Assembly (NCBI GenBank): GCA_963841705.1
Contig: CAWJDY010000037.1
Coordinates: 1-64,000, forward strand
Source of the DNA: VAZQ01 sp963841705
Lineage (GTDB): Bacteria; Pseudomonadota; Alphaproteobacteria; Rhizobiales; Xanthobacteraceae
Direction of reading: 5' to 3'
DNA length: 64,000 nucleotides
This document shows positions 34,337 through 43,150 of this stretch, piece after piece. The notes under the pieces were generated by a model that worked only from the letters and a program-made list of their open reading frames with translations, did no database searches and was not told the origin of the DNA. Numbering within the stretch: position 1 is the stretch's first letter; each line of letters starts with the position of its first letter. Both the position numbers and the translations under genes were made by a program.

Positions 34337-36388
34337 ATGGCACAGAACGGCACTAGAGCTACGGGTCCACGGTGCATTGCGCTGGTGGGCCCGTTTCAGA
34401 GCGGCAAGACGACCTTGCTGGAAGCTATCCTTGCCCGCACCGGTACCATCCAGCGGCAGGGAACGGTGGAGGCCGGAAATACCGTAGGCGACGCCAGCAA
34501 GGAAGCGCGCTACCACAAGATGAGCGTAGAGATTTCCGTCGCCACGACGCAGTTCATGGGCGACGGCTACACCTTCATAGATTGCCCGGGCTCCATCGAA
34601 TTCGTGCACGAGATGCGCGCGGCCCTGCCTGCCGTCGATGCGGCGGTGGTGGTCTGCGAGCTCGACGAAAAGAAAGTTCCGCAACTGCATCTCATTCTGC
34701 GTGAGCTGGAAGATCAGAAGATCCCCCAATTCCTTTTCCTCAACAAGATCGACAAGGCCGACGCGACCATTCACGACGTGTTGACGATCTTGCAGCCGGC
34801 ATCCCGCGGCAAGCTGCTGTTGCGGCAGATCCCATCCTTCTCGGGCGACCTGATCAGCGGGTTCGTCGATCTCGCGCTCGAGCGCGCCTTCGTCTATCGC
34901 GAGCATGCCGCATCGGAATTGGTTCCGCTTGAAGGGGATGCCCTCGATCGCGAAAAGACCGCGCGCTTTTCCATGCTGGAGACGCTGGCTGACCATGACG
35001 ATCAGCTCATGGAGCAGCTGCTGGACGACATCCAGCCCCCGCAGGACAAGGTCTTTGACGATCTCTCCAGGGAATTGCGCGAGGGGTTGGTGTGCCCCGT
35101 GCTGCTCGGCGCAGCGAGCCGCACCAATGGCGTGCTGCGCCTGATGAAAGCGCTCCGCCACGAATCGCCGGCTGTCGCGGACACCGCAAAGCGCCTGCGC
35201 CTGAAAGCCGGCAACGAGGCGATCGCCTACGTAATGAAGACGCTGCACACCGCCCATGGCGGCAAGATGTCGGTTGCACGCATCTTCAGCGGCCAGGTCA
35301 ACGACGGCACGATCTTTACGACACCCGAACGTGAGGCGGGTCGAGTGGCCGGCGTGTCCAAGCTCATGGGCCAGAACACTGAAAAGCGCGGGGCCGCGCA
35401 AGCCGGCGAAACGGTCGCTCTGGGCAAGCTCGATCATGCCACTACGGGAGATACGCTCACCGCCGGGAAGCAGGCCCATCCCGCATTGGCGAGCGTGAAG
35501 CCCTATCCGCCGGTACTCGCTATCGCTGTCGCCGCCAAGGAGCGAAAGGACGACGTCAAGCTTGGCCAAGCATTGACCAAGCTCCTTGAAGAAGACCCTT
35601 CGATCACCGTCGTGCACAACGCGGAGGCCCACGAGGTCGTGCTGTGGGGGCAAGGCGAGATGCAGCTGCGGGTCGCCACCGAGCGCCTGTCCGACCGGTT
35701 TGGGGTTCCCACCCTCTCGCACAAGCCGACGGTGGGCTATCGGGAGACCATCAAGAAGCCCATTGTGCAACGCGGGCGGCACAAGAAGCAGTCAGGCGGT
35801 CACGGCCAGTATGGCGACGTCGTGCTGGAGATCAAGCCGCTGCCGCGCGGTTCCGGTTTCAGCTTTACCGAGGAGATCAAAGGCGGGGTGGTGCCGCGCA
35901 ACTACATCCCCTCGGTCGAGCAAGGCGTGATCGACGCGCTCAAGCATGGGCCGCTGGGTTTTCCCGTGGTCGATATAGCGGCCAAGCTGATCGACGGCTC
36001 CTACCATACCGTCAATTCCTCAGACATGGCTTTCCAGCTTGCCGGACGGCTGGCCATCCACGACGGGCTGCCCCAGTGCCAGCCCGTTTTGCTCGAACCG
36101 ATCTACGAGGTGGAGATTGTCTGCCCCTCGGAGGCAACCGCGAAGATGAACGCGCTGATGTCCGGCCGCCGCGGTCAGATCCTCGGTTTCGACACGCGGG
36201 AGGGATGGGAAGGCTGGGACGTCGTACGGGTGCAAATGCCGGAAACCGAGATCGGCGACCTGATCGTGGAAGTACGCTCGGCGACCGCTGGGGTAGGCAG
36301 CTTCACTTTCAAGTTCGACCACATGGCGGAGCTCATCGGCCGAACGGCCGATCAGATCGTCGCCGCCCGCAAGTCAGCCGCGGCATAA
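34337..36388 (+). CDS. EF-G-like translational GTPase with altered G3 motif
   Basis: The 683-residue protein follows the EF-G domain order: G domain with P-loop GPFQSGKTTLLEAIL (residues 14-28), G4 NKIDKA, domain II near 300-380, domain IV with the loop KKQSGGHGQYGDVVLEIKPL and domain V with SGRRGQILGFDTREGWEGWD. The G3 motif, DTPGH in EF-G, is DCPGS near residue 82, so the catalytic His is replaced by Ser. That makes it a paralogue rather than the main EF-G. It may act in stress, recycling, or not at all. GGGAGG at 34327-34332 supports the start. Confidence 0.85.
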   Translation: MAQNGTRATGPRCIALVGPFQSGKTTLLEAILARTGTIQRQGTVEAGNTVGDASKEARYHKMSVEISVATTQFMGDGYTFIDCPGSIEFVHEMRAALPAVDAAVVVCELDEKKVPQLHLILRELEDQKIPQFLFLNKIDKADATIHDVLTILQPASRGKLLLRQIPSFSGDLISGFVDLALERAFVYREHAASELVPLEGDALDREKTARFSMLETLADHDDQLMEQLLDDIQPPQDKVFDDLSRELREGLVCPVLLGAASRTNGVLRLMKALRHESPAVADTAKRLRLKAGNEAIAYVMKTLHTAHGGKMSVARIFSGQVNDGTIFTTPEREAGRVAGVSKLMGQNTEKRGAAQAGETVALGKLDHATTGDTLTAGKQAHPALASVKPYPPVLAIAVAAKERKDDVKLGQALTKLLEEDPSITVVHNAEAHEVVLWGQGEMQLRVATERLSDRFGVPTLSHKPTVGYRETIKKPIVQRGRHKKQSGGHGQYGDVVLEIKPLPRGSGFSFTEEIKGGVVPRNYIPSVEQGVIDALKHGPLGFPVVDIAAKLIDGSYHTVNSSDMAFQLAGRLAIHDGLPQCQPVLLEPIYEVEIVCPSEATAKMNALMSGRRGQILGFDTREGWEGWDVVRVQMPETEIGDLIVEVRSATAGVGSFTFKFDHMAELIGRTADQIVAARKSAAA

Positions 36389-36404
36389 GGCGCCTACAAC
36401 GCAC

Positions 36405-36548
36405 GAGAGCCACAAGCTCCAAGGGATCGGCTGCGACATCGGGCAGGGTTATCTGTTCGGCAAGCCGATGCCCAAGGCGCAGCTGATCGGCATCATACGG
36501 CGGCTGCTGATGGGACATTCGGTACGGCGGGCCGCGGGACGGCGCTGA
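36405..36548 (+). pseudogene. EAL-domain C-terminal remnant
   Basis: In one frame 47 codons read HKLQGIGCDIGQGYLFGKPM followed by PKAQLIGIIRRLL and a stop. GCDIGQGYLFGKPMP is the end of an EAL cyclic-di-GMP phosphodiesterase domain. Everything upstream, including the EVL/EAL motif and other metal ligands, is absent. It is a dead fragment. Confidence 0.75.
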
Positions 36549-36683
36549 TCGCCGACACCGCTTGGTGCGCGACCCCGCCGCGAAATCACCGCGCATCACG
36601 TGAAACTACCGCAGCTGTGACTTGCCTCTCATCCTGCCCCGATCTAAGCCACGCGGGGCGCCAGCTGTTCGGAGGTTCATCCC

Positions 36684-37649
36684 ATGTACGTGGTCCGCCG
36701 CCGCAAATGGGACATACCTGAACGGCTCGCCACTCCCGAGCACCTGTTCTTCGATCGCCGTGCCCTGCTGGCCGCGATGGGCGCAACGGGGCTCTCGCTT
36801 TTGCCCGGATCAGCCCTGGCGCAGCGCGTCAGTGATCTGCCCGACCCCACCAACGATCTCTATCCCGCCAAGCGCAACGAAAAGTTCACGCTGGATCGGC
36901 CGATCACCGAGGAAAAAATCAACACCAGCTACAACAATTTCTACGAATTTGGCTCAAGCAAGAACGTCGCCAAGGCGGCACAGGCGCTGAAGTTGCGCCC
37001 GTGGACCGTCAAGATCGACGGCATGGTGGAGAAACCCCAGGAGATCGGCATCGACGATCTCGTCCGCAGAATGCCGCTCGAGGAACGCCTCTACAGGCAC
37101 CGCTGCGTGGAAGCCTGGTCGATGGCCATTCCGTGGAGCGGCTTTCCCATGGCCAAGCTTCTGGAGCTGGCTCAGCCCCTCGCGTCGGCCAAATACGTGC
37201 GGATGGAAACGTTTCTCAATTCTTCGCTCGCACCGGGGCAGCGGCAGAGCTGGTATCCGTGGCCTTATGTCGAGGGTCTTACCATTGCCGAGGCGGCAAA
37301 TGAGCTCGCCTTCCTGGTTACTGGTGCCTACGGCAAACCAGTCGCGAAAGTGCAGGGCGCCCCGTTGCGCCTGGCGGTGCCGTGGAAGTACGGCTTCAAG
37401 TCGATCAAGTCGATCGTGCGGTTCAACTTCACCGACCAGCGGCCAAAGAGCTACTGGGAAGCGCTGCAGTCCTCCGAATATGGGTTTTGGGCGAACGTCA
37501 ATCCACAGGTGCCCCATCCCCGCTGGAGCCAGGCCACAGAGGAGCTCATTGGCCTCAACGAACGCCGGCCCACACTGCTGTTCAATGGTTACGCAGAGTA
37601 TGTGGCAGACCTCTACAAAGGTCTGGAGAAGGAACGGCTCTGGGCATAA
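36684..37649 (+). CDS. msrP: Protein-methionine-sulfoxide reductase catalytic subunit (molybdopterin)
   Basis: MsrP repairs oxidised methionines in periplasmic proteins using a molybdopterin cofactor. The 321 residues start MYVVRRRKWDIPERLATPEH. A twin-arginine signal follows (DRRALLAAMGATGLSLLPGS, ALAQ), about 25 residues deeper than usual. The Mo-binding Cys141 is in YRHRCVEAWSMAIPWSGFP, and GAPLRLAVPWKYGFKSIKSI is the conserved cofactor-contact block. GGAGG lies before the start. The membrane heme partner MsrQ is not adjacent. Confidence 0.93.
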   Translation: MYVVRRRKWDIPERLATPEHLFFDRRALLAAMGATGLSLLPGSALAQRVSDLPDPTNDLYPAKRNEKFTLDRPITEEKINTSYNNFYEFGSSKNVAKAAQALKLRPWTVKIDGMVEKPQEIGIDDLVRRMPLEERLYRHRCVEAWSMAIPWSGFPMAKLLELAQPLASAKYVRMETFLNSSLAPGQRQSWYPWPYVEGLTIAEAANELAFLVTGAYGKPVAKVQGAPLRLAVPWKYGFKSIKSIVRFNFTDQRPKSYWEALQSSEYGFWANVNPQVPHPRWSQATEELIGLNERRPTLLFNGYAEYVADLYKGLEKERLWA

Positions 37650-37708
37650 GCGCAGGTAAAGGCAGGCTGCTCAGCGGTATTTGAGCGTTCCAGATCCCGG
37701 CACATGGC

Positions 37709-38416
37709 TCAGCTCTTGCGGCTGGGGGCGAGCACGAGCGGATTGATCCAGTAACAGGTGCCTTTCTGGATGTGGACGGTCGGGCCCCACTCGATCTCAT
37801 CCGCTACGTCAGGCAGCTCGAAACCGAGCTTCACGTTGTCAACTTCGGTTTGGCTCGTATTGAGCGCGGCAACTCCGACAGCCGGCTTCCACTTGTAGAG
37901 CGTGTCGGTAGACGTATCGGATATCACGAATGTAACCGGCTTCTGATAAATCCCCAGAGCATGGTTCCGCAGCCCGACCAGAGCATCCCCGGAGCTCAAC
38001 AGCTTGCCCGACCGGCCAATGTCGCTGATCGGCTGTGGCGACCAGCCCGGCAGAGACGTACCGGTGGGAGCGAGGGGCACGATCAAGAAGTGGAACTTGT
38101 CGAGCTTCTCCTTGGCTTCTGCGTCGCATTCGGCCATCGCCTGAATGAGCCAGCCGTAATTGTCGGCCTTCTCCTCATTGGGAGTAGCTGATCCAGGTTC
38201 TCCCGGCCGTTCCGAGACACCCTGCGGAGGCCGCAGGTGGGGTGCGATCTGAACCGCAATGAGAACCGCTGCGCAGACCAGGAGCAGCCCCGTGAGCCCC
38301 GCGGCGATGGTGACGGGATTAGGCTGGTTCGATGCTCCGCACTGGGGACATGAGCCGGCGAAATAAGACACGGGGGCCCTGCAGCTCCGGCATTGTGCGC
38401 GCGGGAATGGGACCAT
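37709..38416 (-). CDS. Zinc-ribbon plus membrane-anchor protein, unknown
   Basis: The protein has 235 residues. Two CxxC pairs (QCRSCRAPVSYFAGSCPQCG) form a zinc ribbon at residues 9-28. A transmembrane helix follows (VTIAAGLTGLLLVCAAVLIA), then an extracytoplasmic region of about 170 residues with no recognised domain (ECDAEAKEKLDKFHFLIVPL, CYWINPLVLAPS). The ribbon would sit in the cytoplasm. It is a single gene, convergent with msrP. Confidence 0.6.
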   Translation of the reverse strand: MVPFPRAQCRSCRAPVSYFAGSCPQCGASNQPNPVTIAAGLTGLLLVCAAVLIAVQIAPHLRPPQGVSERPGEPGSATPNEEKADNYGWLIQAMAECDAEAKEKLDKFHFLIVPLAPTGTSLPGWSPQPISDIGRSGKLLSSGDALVGLRNHALGIYQKPVTFVISDTSTDTLYKWKPAVGVAALNTSQTEVDNVKLGFELPDVADEIEWGPTVHIQKGTCYWINPLVLAPSRKS

Positions 38417-38479
38417 CACCGAATTTACTCCAGCGCATAGCAGCGGATTTACCGATCCGCGGAGATGCGCGAGCGCCGG

Positions 38480-38842
38480 CTAAGCGCTGTCGCCAGCCTC
38501 TGCCTCGGCGAGTTGCCTGCGCCAGTCCTTGCGCTGGCGCTGAACCGACAAGACTGCGAGCGCCAGCATGGCGGTTGCAGCCGCAAGCAAGGCAAGCGCG
38601 ATCGGGCGTTGGAAAAAGATCGTCCAGTTGCCGTTCGACATGATAAGCGATTGGCGCAAGCTCATTTCGAGTATCGGCGAGATCACCAGGCCCAGCACCA
38701 ACGGTGCTGGATCGAGCCCGAATTTGCGCAACCCGTAACCGGGAAAGGAGAGCGTGCCCAGCGGAAGATCGCCGCTCAAGGCGAGTATGAGGAACCCAAA
38801 CGCGACGAAGAGGCCGCCGACGACGTGATCGGTACGGAGCAT
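38480..38842 (-). pseudogene. In-frame tctB::tctA deletion fusion
   Basis: Residues 1-34 (MLRTDHVVGGLFVAFGFLIL, then ALSGDLPLGTLSFPG) are the start of a TctB-type small membrane subunit. From YGLRKFGLDPAPLVLGLVIS, followed by EMSLRQSLIMSNGNWTIFF, it is the end of the large TctA subunit. In tct operons tctB precedes tctA, so one large deletion joining both in frame explains the ORF. The 120-residue product keeps three hydrophobic segments but cannot form the transporter channel. Confidence 0.75.
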
Positions 38843-38938
38843 CAGAGGCTCTGCATCCTCTCTCGGGTCGTTTCGGCGGGCTCCCTTGCGCCCGCCTCGC
38901 GTCGGCCTGATGACGTTTTACGGCAGTGGTTACGGCAA

Positions 38939-39721
38939 TCACGTTGCGCTGTCGAGAATGGCCACTGCGCGGGTCCAGCCGGCTGAACCGCGGCGCACCT
39001 TGACCGGGAAGCAGCTTACCACGAACCCCTTAGCGGGAAGGCTCTCCAGGTTGTGCAGCTTCTCAATGTGACAATACCCAATCTCGCGTCCCGCCTTGTG
39101 CCCTTCCCAGATCAGGCTCGCGTCATGGGTCGCGAGATACTTCTCTCTGGTATGGATGAAAGGAGCATCCCAGCTCCAGCCGTCGGTTCCGGTGATGCGC
39201 ACGCCACGCTCGAGCAGATAAAGCGTTGCCTCCCGGCCCATACCGCACCCCTTCGCGACGTAGTCGGGCCGACCGTAGGCAATCCCCGCGCTCGTATTCA
39301 CCAGCACGATCTCGAGCGGCGCGAGCTTGTGTCCGATACGATCGAGCTCAGCTTCCACGTCGCGATCCGTGGCCACGTAGCCATCGGCGAAATGGCGAAA
39401 GTCGAGCTTGATGCCGGGCTGCAAGCACCATTCGAGCGGGACTTCGTCGATGGCGATCGCGCGCTGGCCGTGGTCCATGGTGGACGCGAAATGCCAGGGA
39501 GCATCGAGATGCGTGGTACTGTGCGTGGAAAGCCTGATCCATTCGATTGCCCAGCCTTCGCCATCGGGCAGGTCCTGCTCGCGCAGCCCTGGAAAGAACT
39601 TGACGATATCCTGCGCAGTCTGTCGGTGATCGAAGTATTCGATGTTGGGGCCGTATCCCGGCGGATCGGCGACCACTTCGTTCTCCAGGGGAACCGAAAG
39701 ATCGATGATCCGTCTCGCCAT
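38939..39721 (-). CDS. Cyclase family protein (kynurenine-formamidase-like fold)
   Basis: The metal-dependent hydrolase fold of KynB and related cyclases is seen from MARRIIDLSVPLENEVVADP. The metal signature HxxTHxDxPxH appears as HSTTHLDAPWH, with THLDAPWHF intact. ITGTDGWSWDAPFI and the C-terminal block are typical of the cyclase group acting on amides or lactones. Length 260 is normal. The substrate is unknown. It is divergent from the DUF1330 and livK genes and may belong to the same catabolic region. Confidence 0.85.
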   Translation of the reverse strand: MARRIIDLSVPLENEVVADPPGYGPNIEYFDHRQTAQDIVKFFPGLREQDLPDGEGWAIEWIRLSTHSTTHLDAPWHFASTMDHGQRAIAIDEVPLEWCLQPGIKLDFRHFADGYVATDRDVEAELDRIGHKLAPLEIVLVNTSAGIAYGRPDYVAKGCGMGREATLYLLERGVRITGTDGWSWDAPFIHTREKYLATHDASLIWEGHKAGREIGYCHIEKLHNLESLPAKGFVVSCFPVKVRRGSAGWTRAVAILDSAT

Positions 39722-39815
39722 TGCACCAGCTCCATTAGCCGTGGCTCATACTGCAGTGCGTTGCTACGACAGGTCAAAGTAACTGTGCGCCCGGAGACCG
39801 TAAGGGAGGACAGCG

Positions 39816-40118
39816 ATGCCCGCTTATTGGGTTGCGCGATCGAAGATCAACGATCCCGTCGAGTACAAGAAATACACTGACTTGGTTCCTGAGATCATCA
39901 CCAAATACGGCGGCAAGGTATTGGCGCGCGGCGGGCGCTATCAGGTGATGGAGGGGCCGGACAAGTTTCACCGCTTCGTCGTGATCGAGTTTCCGACATT
40001 CGAGCAGGGAGTGGCATGTTTCACCTCTCCGGAATACAACCGGGCTGCGGCCTTCCGCCGCGCCGGAGCTGGCGAGGTCGAGACCATCATGGTCGAGAGC
40101 GGCGATGCGACGCGGTGA
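39816..40118 (+). CDS. DUF1330 domain protein
   Basis: A 100-residue ferredoxin-like (dimeric alpha-beta barrel) protein. PAYWVARSKINDPVEYKKYT, YGGKVLARGGRYQVMEG and FVVIEFPTFEQGVACFTSPE match the DUF1330 family closely. AGGGAGGA-like AAGGGAGGACAG lies before the start. Members often accompany degradation genes, but their reaction is unknown. livK follows after about 80 bp. Confidence 0.9.
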   Translation: MPAYWVARSKINDPVEYKKYTDLVPEIITKYGGKVLARGGRYQVMEGPDKFHRFVVIEFPTFEQGVACFTSPEYNRAAAFRRAGAGEVETIMVESGDATR

Positions 40119-40200
40119 TACGCTGCGCTTCCCCTGGCCGGCACATGTCGTCTGCCGATAAGATATCACGGCGAACAAGGTTGCAATGGGAGGAACAAGG

Positions 40201-41490
40201 ATGCGTTGTGCTGCGAACTACCCGGCATCGGCAGGTATGAGGCTTGTTGCGGCTTGCACGCCTGCTTTGGTGCTGCTGGCCGGCATTCTGCTCGCCGCCC
40301 CGGCCTCGGCACAGTCCCGCGAGCCGATCAAGATCGGCTACAGCATGGCGCTGACCGGAGGCCTCGCGCCGAACGGAAAATCGGCGCTGCTCGCGCAGAA
40401 GACCTGGGAGGAGGAAGTCAACGCAAAGGGCGGCCTGCTCGGCCGTCCGGTGAAGCTCGTCTATTACGATGACAAGAGCTCGCCTGCGGAGGTGCCGGCG
40501 ATCTACACCAAGCTTCTGGATGTCGACAAGGTCGACCTCATCATCGGCGCATATGCCACGGCGCAGCTCGCGCCTGCGATGCCGATCGTGATCCAGAGGA
40601 AGAAGACATTCATCGGACTGCTTGGCCTCGCGGTGAATTCCGAATTCGATTATCCCAACTATTTCGCCATGATACCGTCTGGTCCCGATGCGAAGCCCGC
40701 CTTCACCAAAGGATTTTTCGATGTCGCCATGGCGCAGGCCCCAAAGCCGCAAAGCGTCGCGATCGTCGCCGCGGATCAGGAGTTCTCGCGCAATGCCGCC
40801 GATGGCGCGCGCGAGAATGCGAAAAAAGCAGGCCTGAAGATCGTTTACGACAAGACCTATCCGCCCTCAACGGCGGACTATGCCCCGATCGTGCGGGCGG
40901 TACAGGCCAGCAATCCCGATCTCGTGGTCATCTGCTCCTATCCGCCCGATTCCGTAGGGATGGTGCGCGCCGTCAATGAAATCGGTTTCAAGCCGAAGAT
41001 GATCGGCGGCGGAATGGTGGGTCTCCAGGCAACCGTGATCAAGACCCAGCTGGGATCCCTGCTCAACGGGTTCGTCAATTATGACTTCTGGCTGCCGGTG
41101 CCGAAGATGAACTTCCCCGGGGTGTCGGATCTCATCAAGCGCTATCAGGCCCGGGCCGGGGGCGAAGGCGTGGATCCCCTCGGCTATTACATGGCGCCGT
41201 GGGGCTATGCGCAACTCCAGGTGCTGCAGCAGGCGGTTGAAGGAACGAGGAGCATGGACGATGCAAAGCTCGGTGATTACATTCGCGCCCATACCTTCAA
41301 GACGGTCGTAGGCGACGTGAAATTCGGCCCCAAAGGCGAGTGGGCGCAGTCGCGGGTGCTGCAAGTGCAATACCAGAACGTCAAGGGCAATGATGTCGGG
41401 CAGTTCAAGGACGCTTCGACTCAGGTCGTGATCTCGCCGGCGGAATACGAGTCGGGAAAAGTCATCTATCCCTACGAAAAGGCCAAGTAG
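40201..41490 (+). CDS. livK: Branched-chain amino acid-type ABC transporter substrate-binding protein
   Basis: A periplasmic receptor of the Peripla_BP_6 type (LivK/HAAT), 429 residues from the ATG at 40201, which has GGGAGGAACAAGG before it. The signal peptide contains LVLLAGILLAAPASAQ with cleavage near residue 40. EPIKIGYSMALTGGLAPNGK and GLLGRPVKLVYYDDKSSPAE are the typical N-lobe blocks. In soil bacteria this family binds aromatics, urea or amides as often as amino acids. The permeases and ATPases livFGMH are convergent, 200 bp away. Confidence 0.88.
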   Translation: MRCAANYPASAGMRLVAACTPALVLLAGILLAAPASAQSREPIKIGYSMALTGGLAPNGKSALLAQKTWEEEVNAKGGLLGRPVKLVYYDDKSSPAEVPAIYTKLLDVDKVDLIIGAYATAQLAPAMPIVIQRKKTFIGLLGLAVNSEFDYPNYFAMIPSGPDAKPAFTKGFFDVAMAQAPKPQSVAIVAADQEFSRNAADGARENAKKAGLKIVYDKTYPPSTADYAPIVRAVQASNPDLVVICSYPPDSVGMVRAVNEIGFKPKMIGGGMVGLQATVIKTQLGSLLNGFVNYDFWLPVPKMNFPGVSDLIKRYQARAGGEGVDPLGYYMAPWGYAQLQVLQQAVEGTRSMDDAKLGDYIRAHTFKTVVGDVKFGPKGEWAQSRVLQVQYQNVKGNDVGQFKDASTQVVISPAEYESGKVIYPYEKAK

Positions 41491-41623
41491 CGGCCAAGCC
41501 GACTACAGCGAACTCCGCTCGAATTGAACCAATCCTCTCCGCGCATGCGCGGGCTTGCCCTGGGCTTGACCCGCGCGTCCCATCTTTTTACGAAAATGAT
41601 GGATTGCAGCAATTATAAGAAGC

Positions 41624-41649
41624 CTCAAGTCGGGTAAACCCGACTTGAG
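41624..41649. terminator. Perfect 12-bp inverted repeat between convergent livK and livF
   Basis: Arms at 41624-41635 and 41638-41649 are fully complementary, leaving a tight four-base loop. The position between two converging genes suggests a two-way terminator, although no T-run is present. Confidence 0.6.
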
Positions 41650-41697
41650 CTGTCAAGCCCGGCAACGACAGGCTCCTATGTTACCGGTTTTCGGCGC

Positions 41698-42429
41698 TCA
41701 CAGTCCGAGATAGAACTTGCGGATCAGATCATTGTTGTTGAGCTCGGCGGACGACCGGCCTTCGAACGCAATTTGCCCGTGCACGATCACGTAGCCGCGA
41801 TCCGCAATGCGCAGCGCCTGAGGAAAATTCTGCTCTGCCATGAGCACGGTGAGCTTGTAGGTGTCCTTGAGCTCCTTGATCTTGTCGATGGTGCGGCTCA
41901 CCAGGACAGGGGCAAGTCCGACCGAGGGCTCATCGATCAGGATGATGCGCGGGGCAAGCATCAGCGCGCGCGCAAGCGCCAGCATTTGTTGCTCGCCGCC
42001 GCTCATTGAGCCCGCGAGTTGCCGCCGCCGTTCGGCGAGGCGCGGGAAACATTCAAAGCAGAAATCCAGATTTGTTCTCAATGACTCGCGCGCCTTGCGC
42101 CGAAATGCGCCAAGCAGCAGGTTCTCCTCGACCGTGAGGCGTGGAAACAGCCGGCGCCCTTCGGGAACGAGCGCGATGCCGAGATCTACGATCTGCTCGG
42201 TGGTGCGGCCGACAAGATCGTGCTGCTCGCCGTCGATCTCGGCAGTGATGCGGCCGGCGCGCGGCGGCACGATGCCCATGACGCATTTCATCAAGGTGCT
42301 TTTGCCGTTGCCATTGGTGCCGAGCAGCACCACGGTCTCGCCGGCGCCGACGCGCAGCGAGACATCCTCCAGGACGCGCACGGCCCCATAGGCGGCATCG
42401 ACGTTTGCGATGACAAGGCTACTGGCCAA
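41698..42429 (-). CDS. livF: Branched-chain-type ABC transporter ATPase LivF
   Basis: The cytoplasmic ATPase has Walker A LLGTNGNGKSTLMKCVMG, signature SGGEQQMLALARAL, Walker B ILIDEPSVGLAP and an H-loop replaced in the family manner (MAEQN). No ATG fits the start; a TTG at 42429, overlapping the livG stop by 11 bp, begins LASSLVIANVDAAYGAVRVL. The longer ORF to 42480 is inside livG. 243 residues is normal. Confidence 0.92.
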   Translation of the reverse strand: MASSLVIANVDAAYGAVRVLEDVSLRVGAGETVVLLGTNGNGKSTLMKCVMGIVPPRAGRITAEIDGEQHDLVGRTTEQIVDLGIALVPEGRRLFPRLTVEENLLLGAFRRKARESLRTNLDFCFECFPRLAERRRQLAGSMSGGEQQMLALARALMLAPRIILIDEPSVGLAPVLVSRTIDKIKELKDTYKLTVLMAEQNFPQALRIADRGYVIVHGQIAFEGRSSAELNNNDLIRKFYLGL

Positions 42430-43150
42430 TGTACGCCCTCTCCACCTCTGCGTCGCAAATGACGTCTGCAGGCGGCCCATCCGCGATCTTCCTGCCGGAG
42501 ACCAGGACCACCAGCCGCTGCGAGAATCGCATTACCGCGCGCATGATGTGCTCGATCAGAATGATAGTGATCCCTCGCTCGTTGAGCCGGATCAGCAACG
42601 CGACAATGTCGTCCACTTCCGATTGCGACAGTCCGGCCATGGCTTCGTCGGCAATCAGAAGCTTCGGCTCCGCCGCCATGGCGCGCGCCAGCTCGAGCTT
42701 GCGCATCTCGACCTGGGTAAGATCGCGCGGCGAAGTGGCGGCCTTGTCGAACAGGCCGACCAGCCGCAGCAACTCGGCGCAACGTTCGTCGATCTCGTCG
42801 GGCCTGAGCGAGTGGGCGCGCCGTGTATTGACCGTGTAGAGCATGGGGACGCGCAAATTATCGGCAACCGTGAGCGTCAAGAACGGCCGCGGGAGCTGAA
42901 AGCTGCGGGCCATCCCGCGGTGCGTGCGCTCGTGCGTGAGCAGCCCGTCCACGGTTTGGCCGTCGAAGCGCACTGTTCCGGTCTCATTCGTCAGCGTGCC
43001 GCAGATGCAATTGACCAGGGTGGACTTGCCCGACCCGTTCGGGCCGATCAGCCCTACACGCTCACCCTCGGTGACCGTCAAATCAATGCCGTCCAGGGCG
43101 ACAAAGCCGCCGAAGCGCTTGCTCAACCCTGCGACTTCAAGCAACGGCAT
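42419..43150 (-). CDS. livG: Branched-chain-type ABC transporter ATPase LivG
   Basis: Second ATPase, 243 residues. Walker A LIGPNGSGKSTLVNCICG, signature LTQVEMRKLELARAM (divergent), Walker B LLIADEAMAGLS, and IEHIMRAVM with the switch His. The ATG overlaps the livM stop (TAATG type). It belongs to the livH-livM-livG-livF operon. Confidence 0.93.
   Translation of the reverse strand: MPLLEVAGLSKRFGGFVALDGIDLTVTEGERVGLIGPNGSGKSTLVNCICGTLTNETGTVRFDGQTVDGLLTHERTHRGMARSFQLPRPFLTLTVADNLRVPMLYTVNTRRAHSLRPDEIDERCAELLRLVGLFDKAATSPRDLTQVEMRKLELARAMAAEPKLLIADEAMAGLSQSEVDDIVALLIRLNERGITIILIEHIMRAVMRFSQRLVVLVSGRKIADGPPADVICDAEVERAYIGQ

Noticed and set aside
34163..35782. 539-codon minus-strand ORF opposite the EF-G-like gene
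   Set aside because: The plus-strand gene has clear GTPase motifs and a strong ribosome site; the antisense frame shows nothing recognisable.
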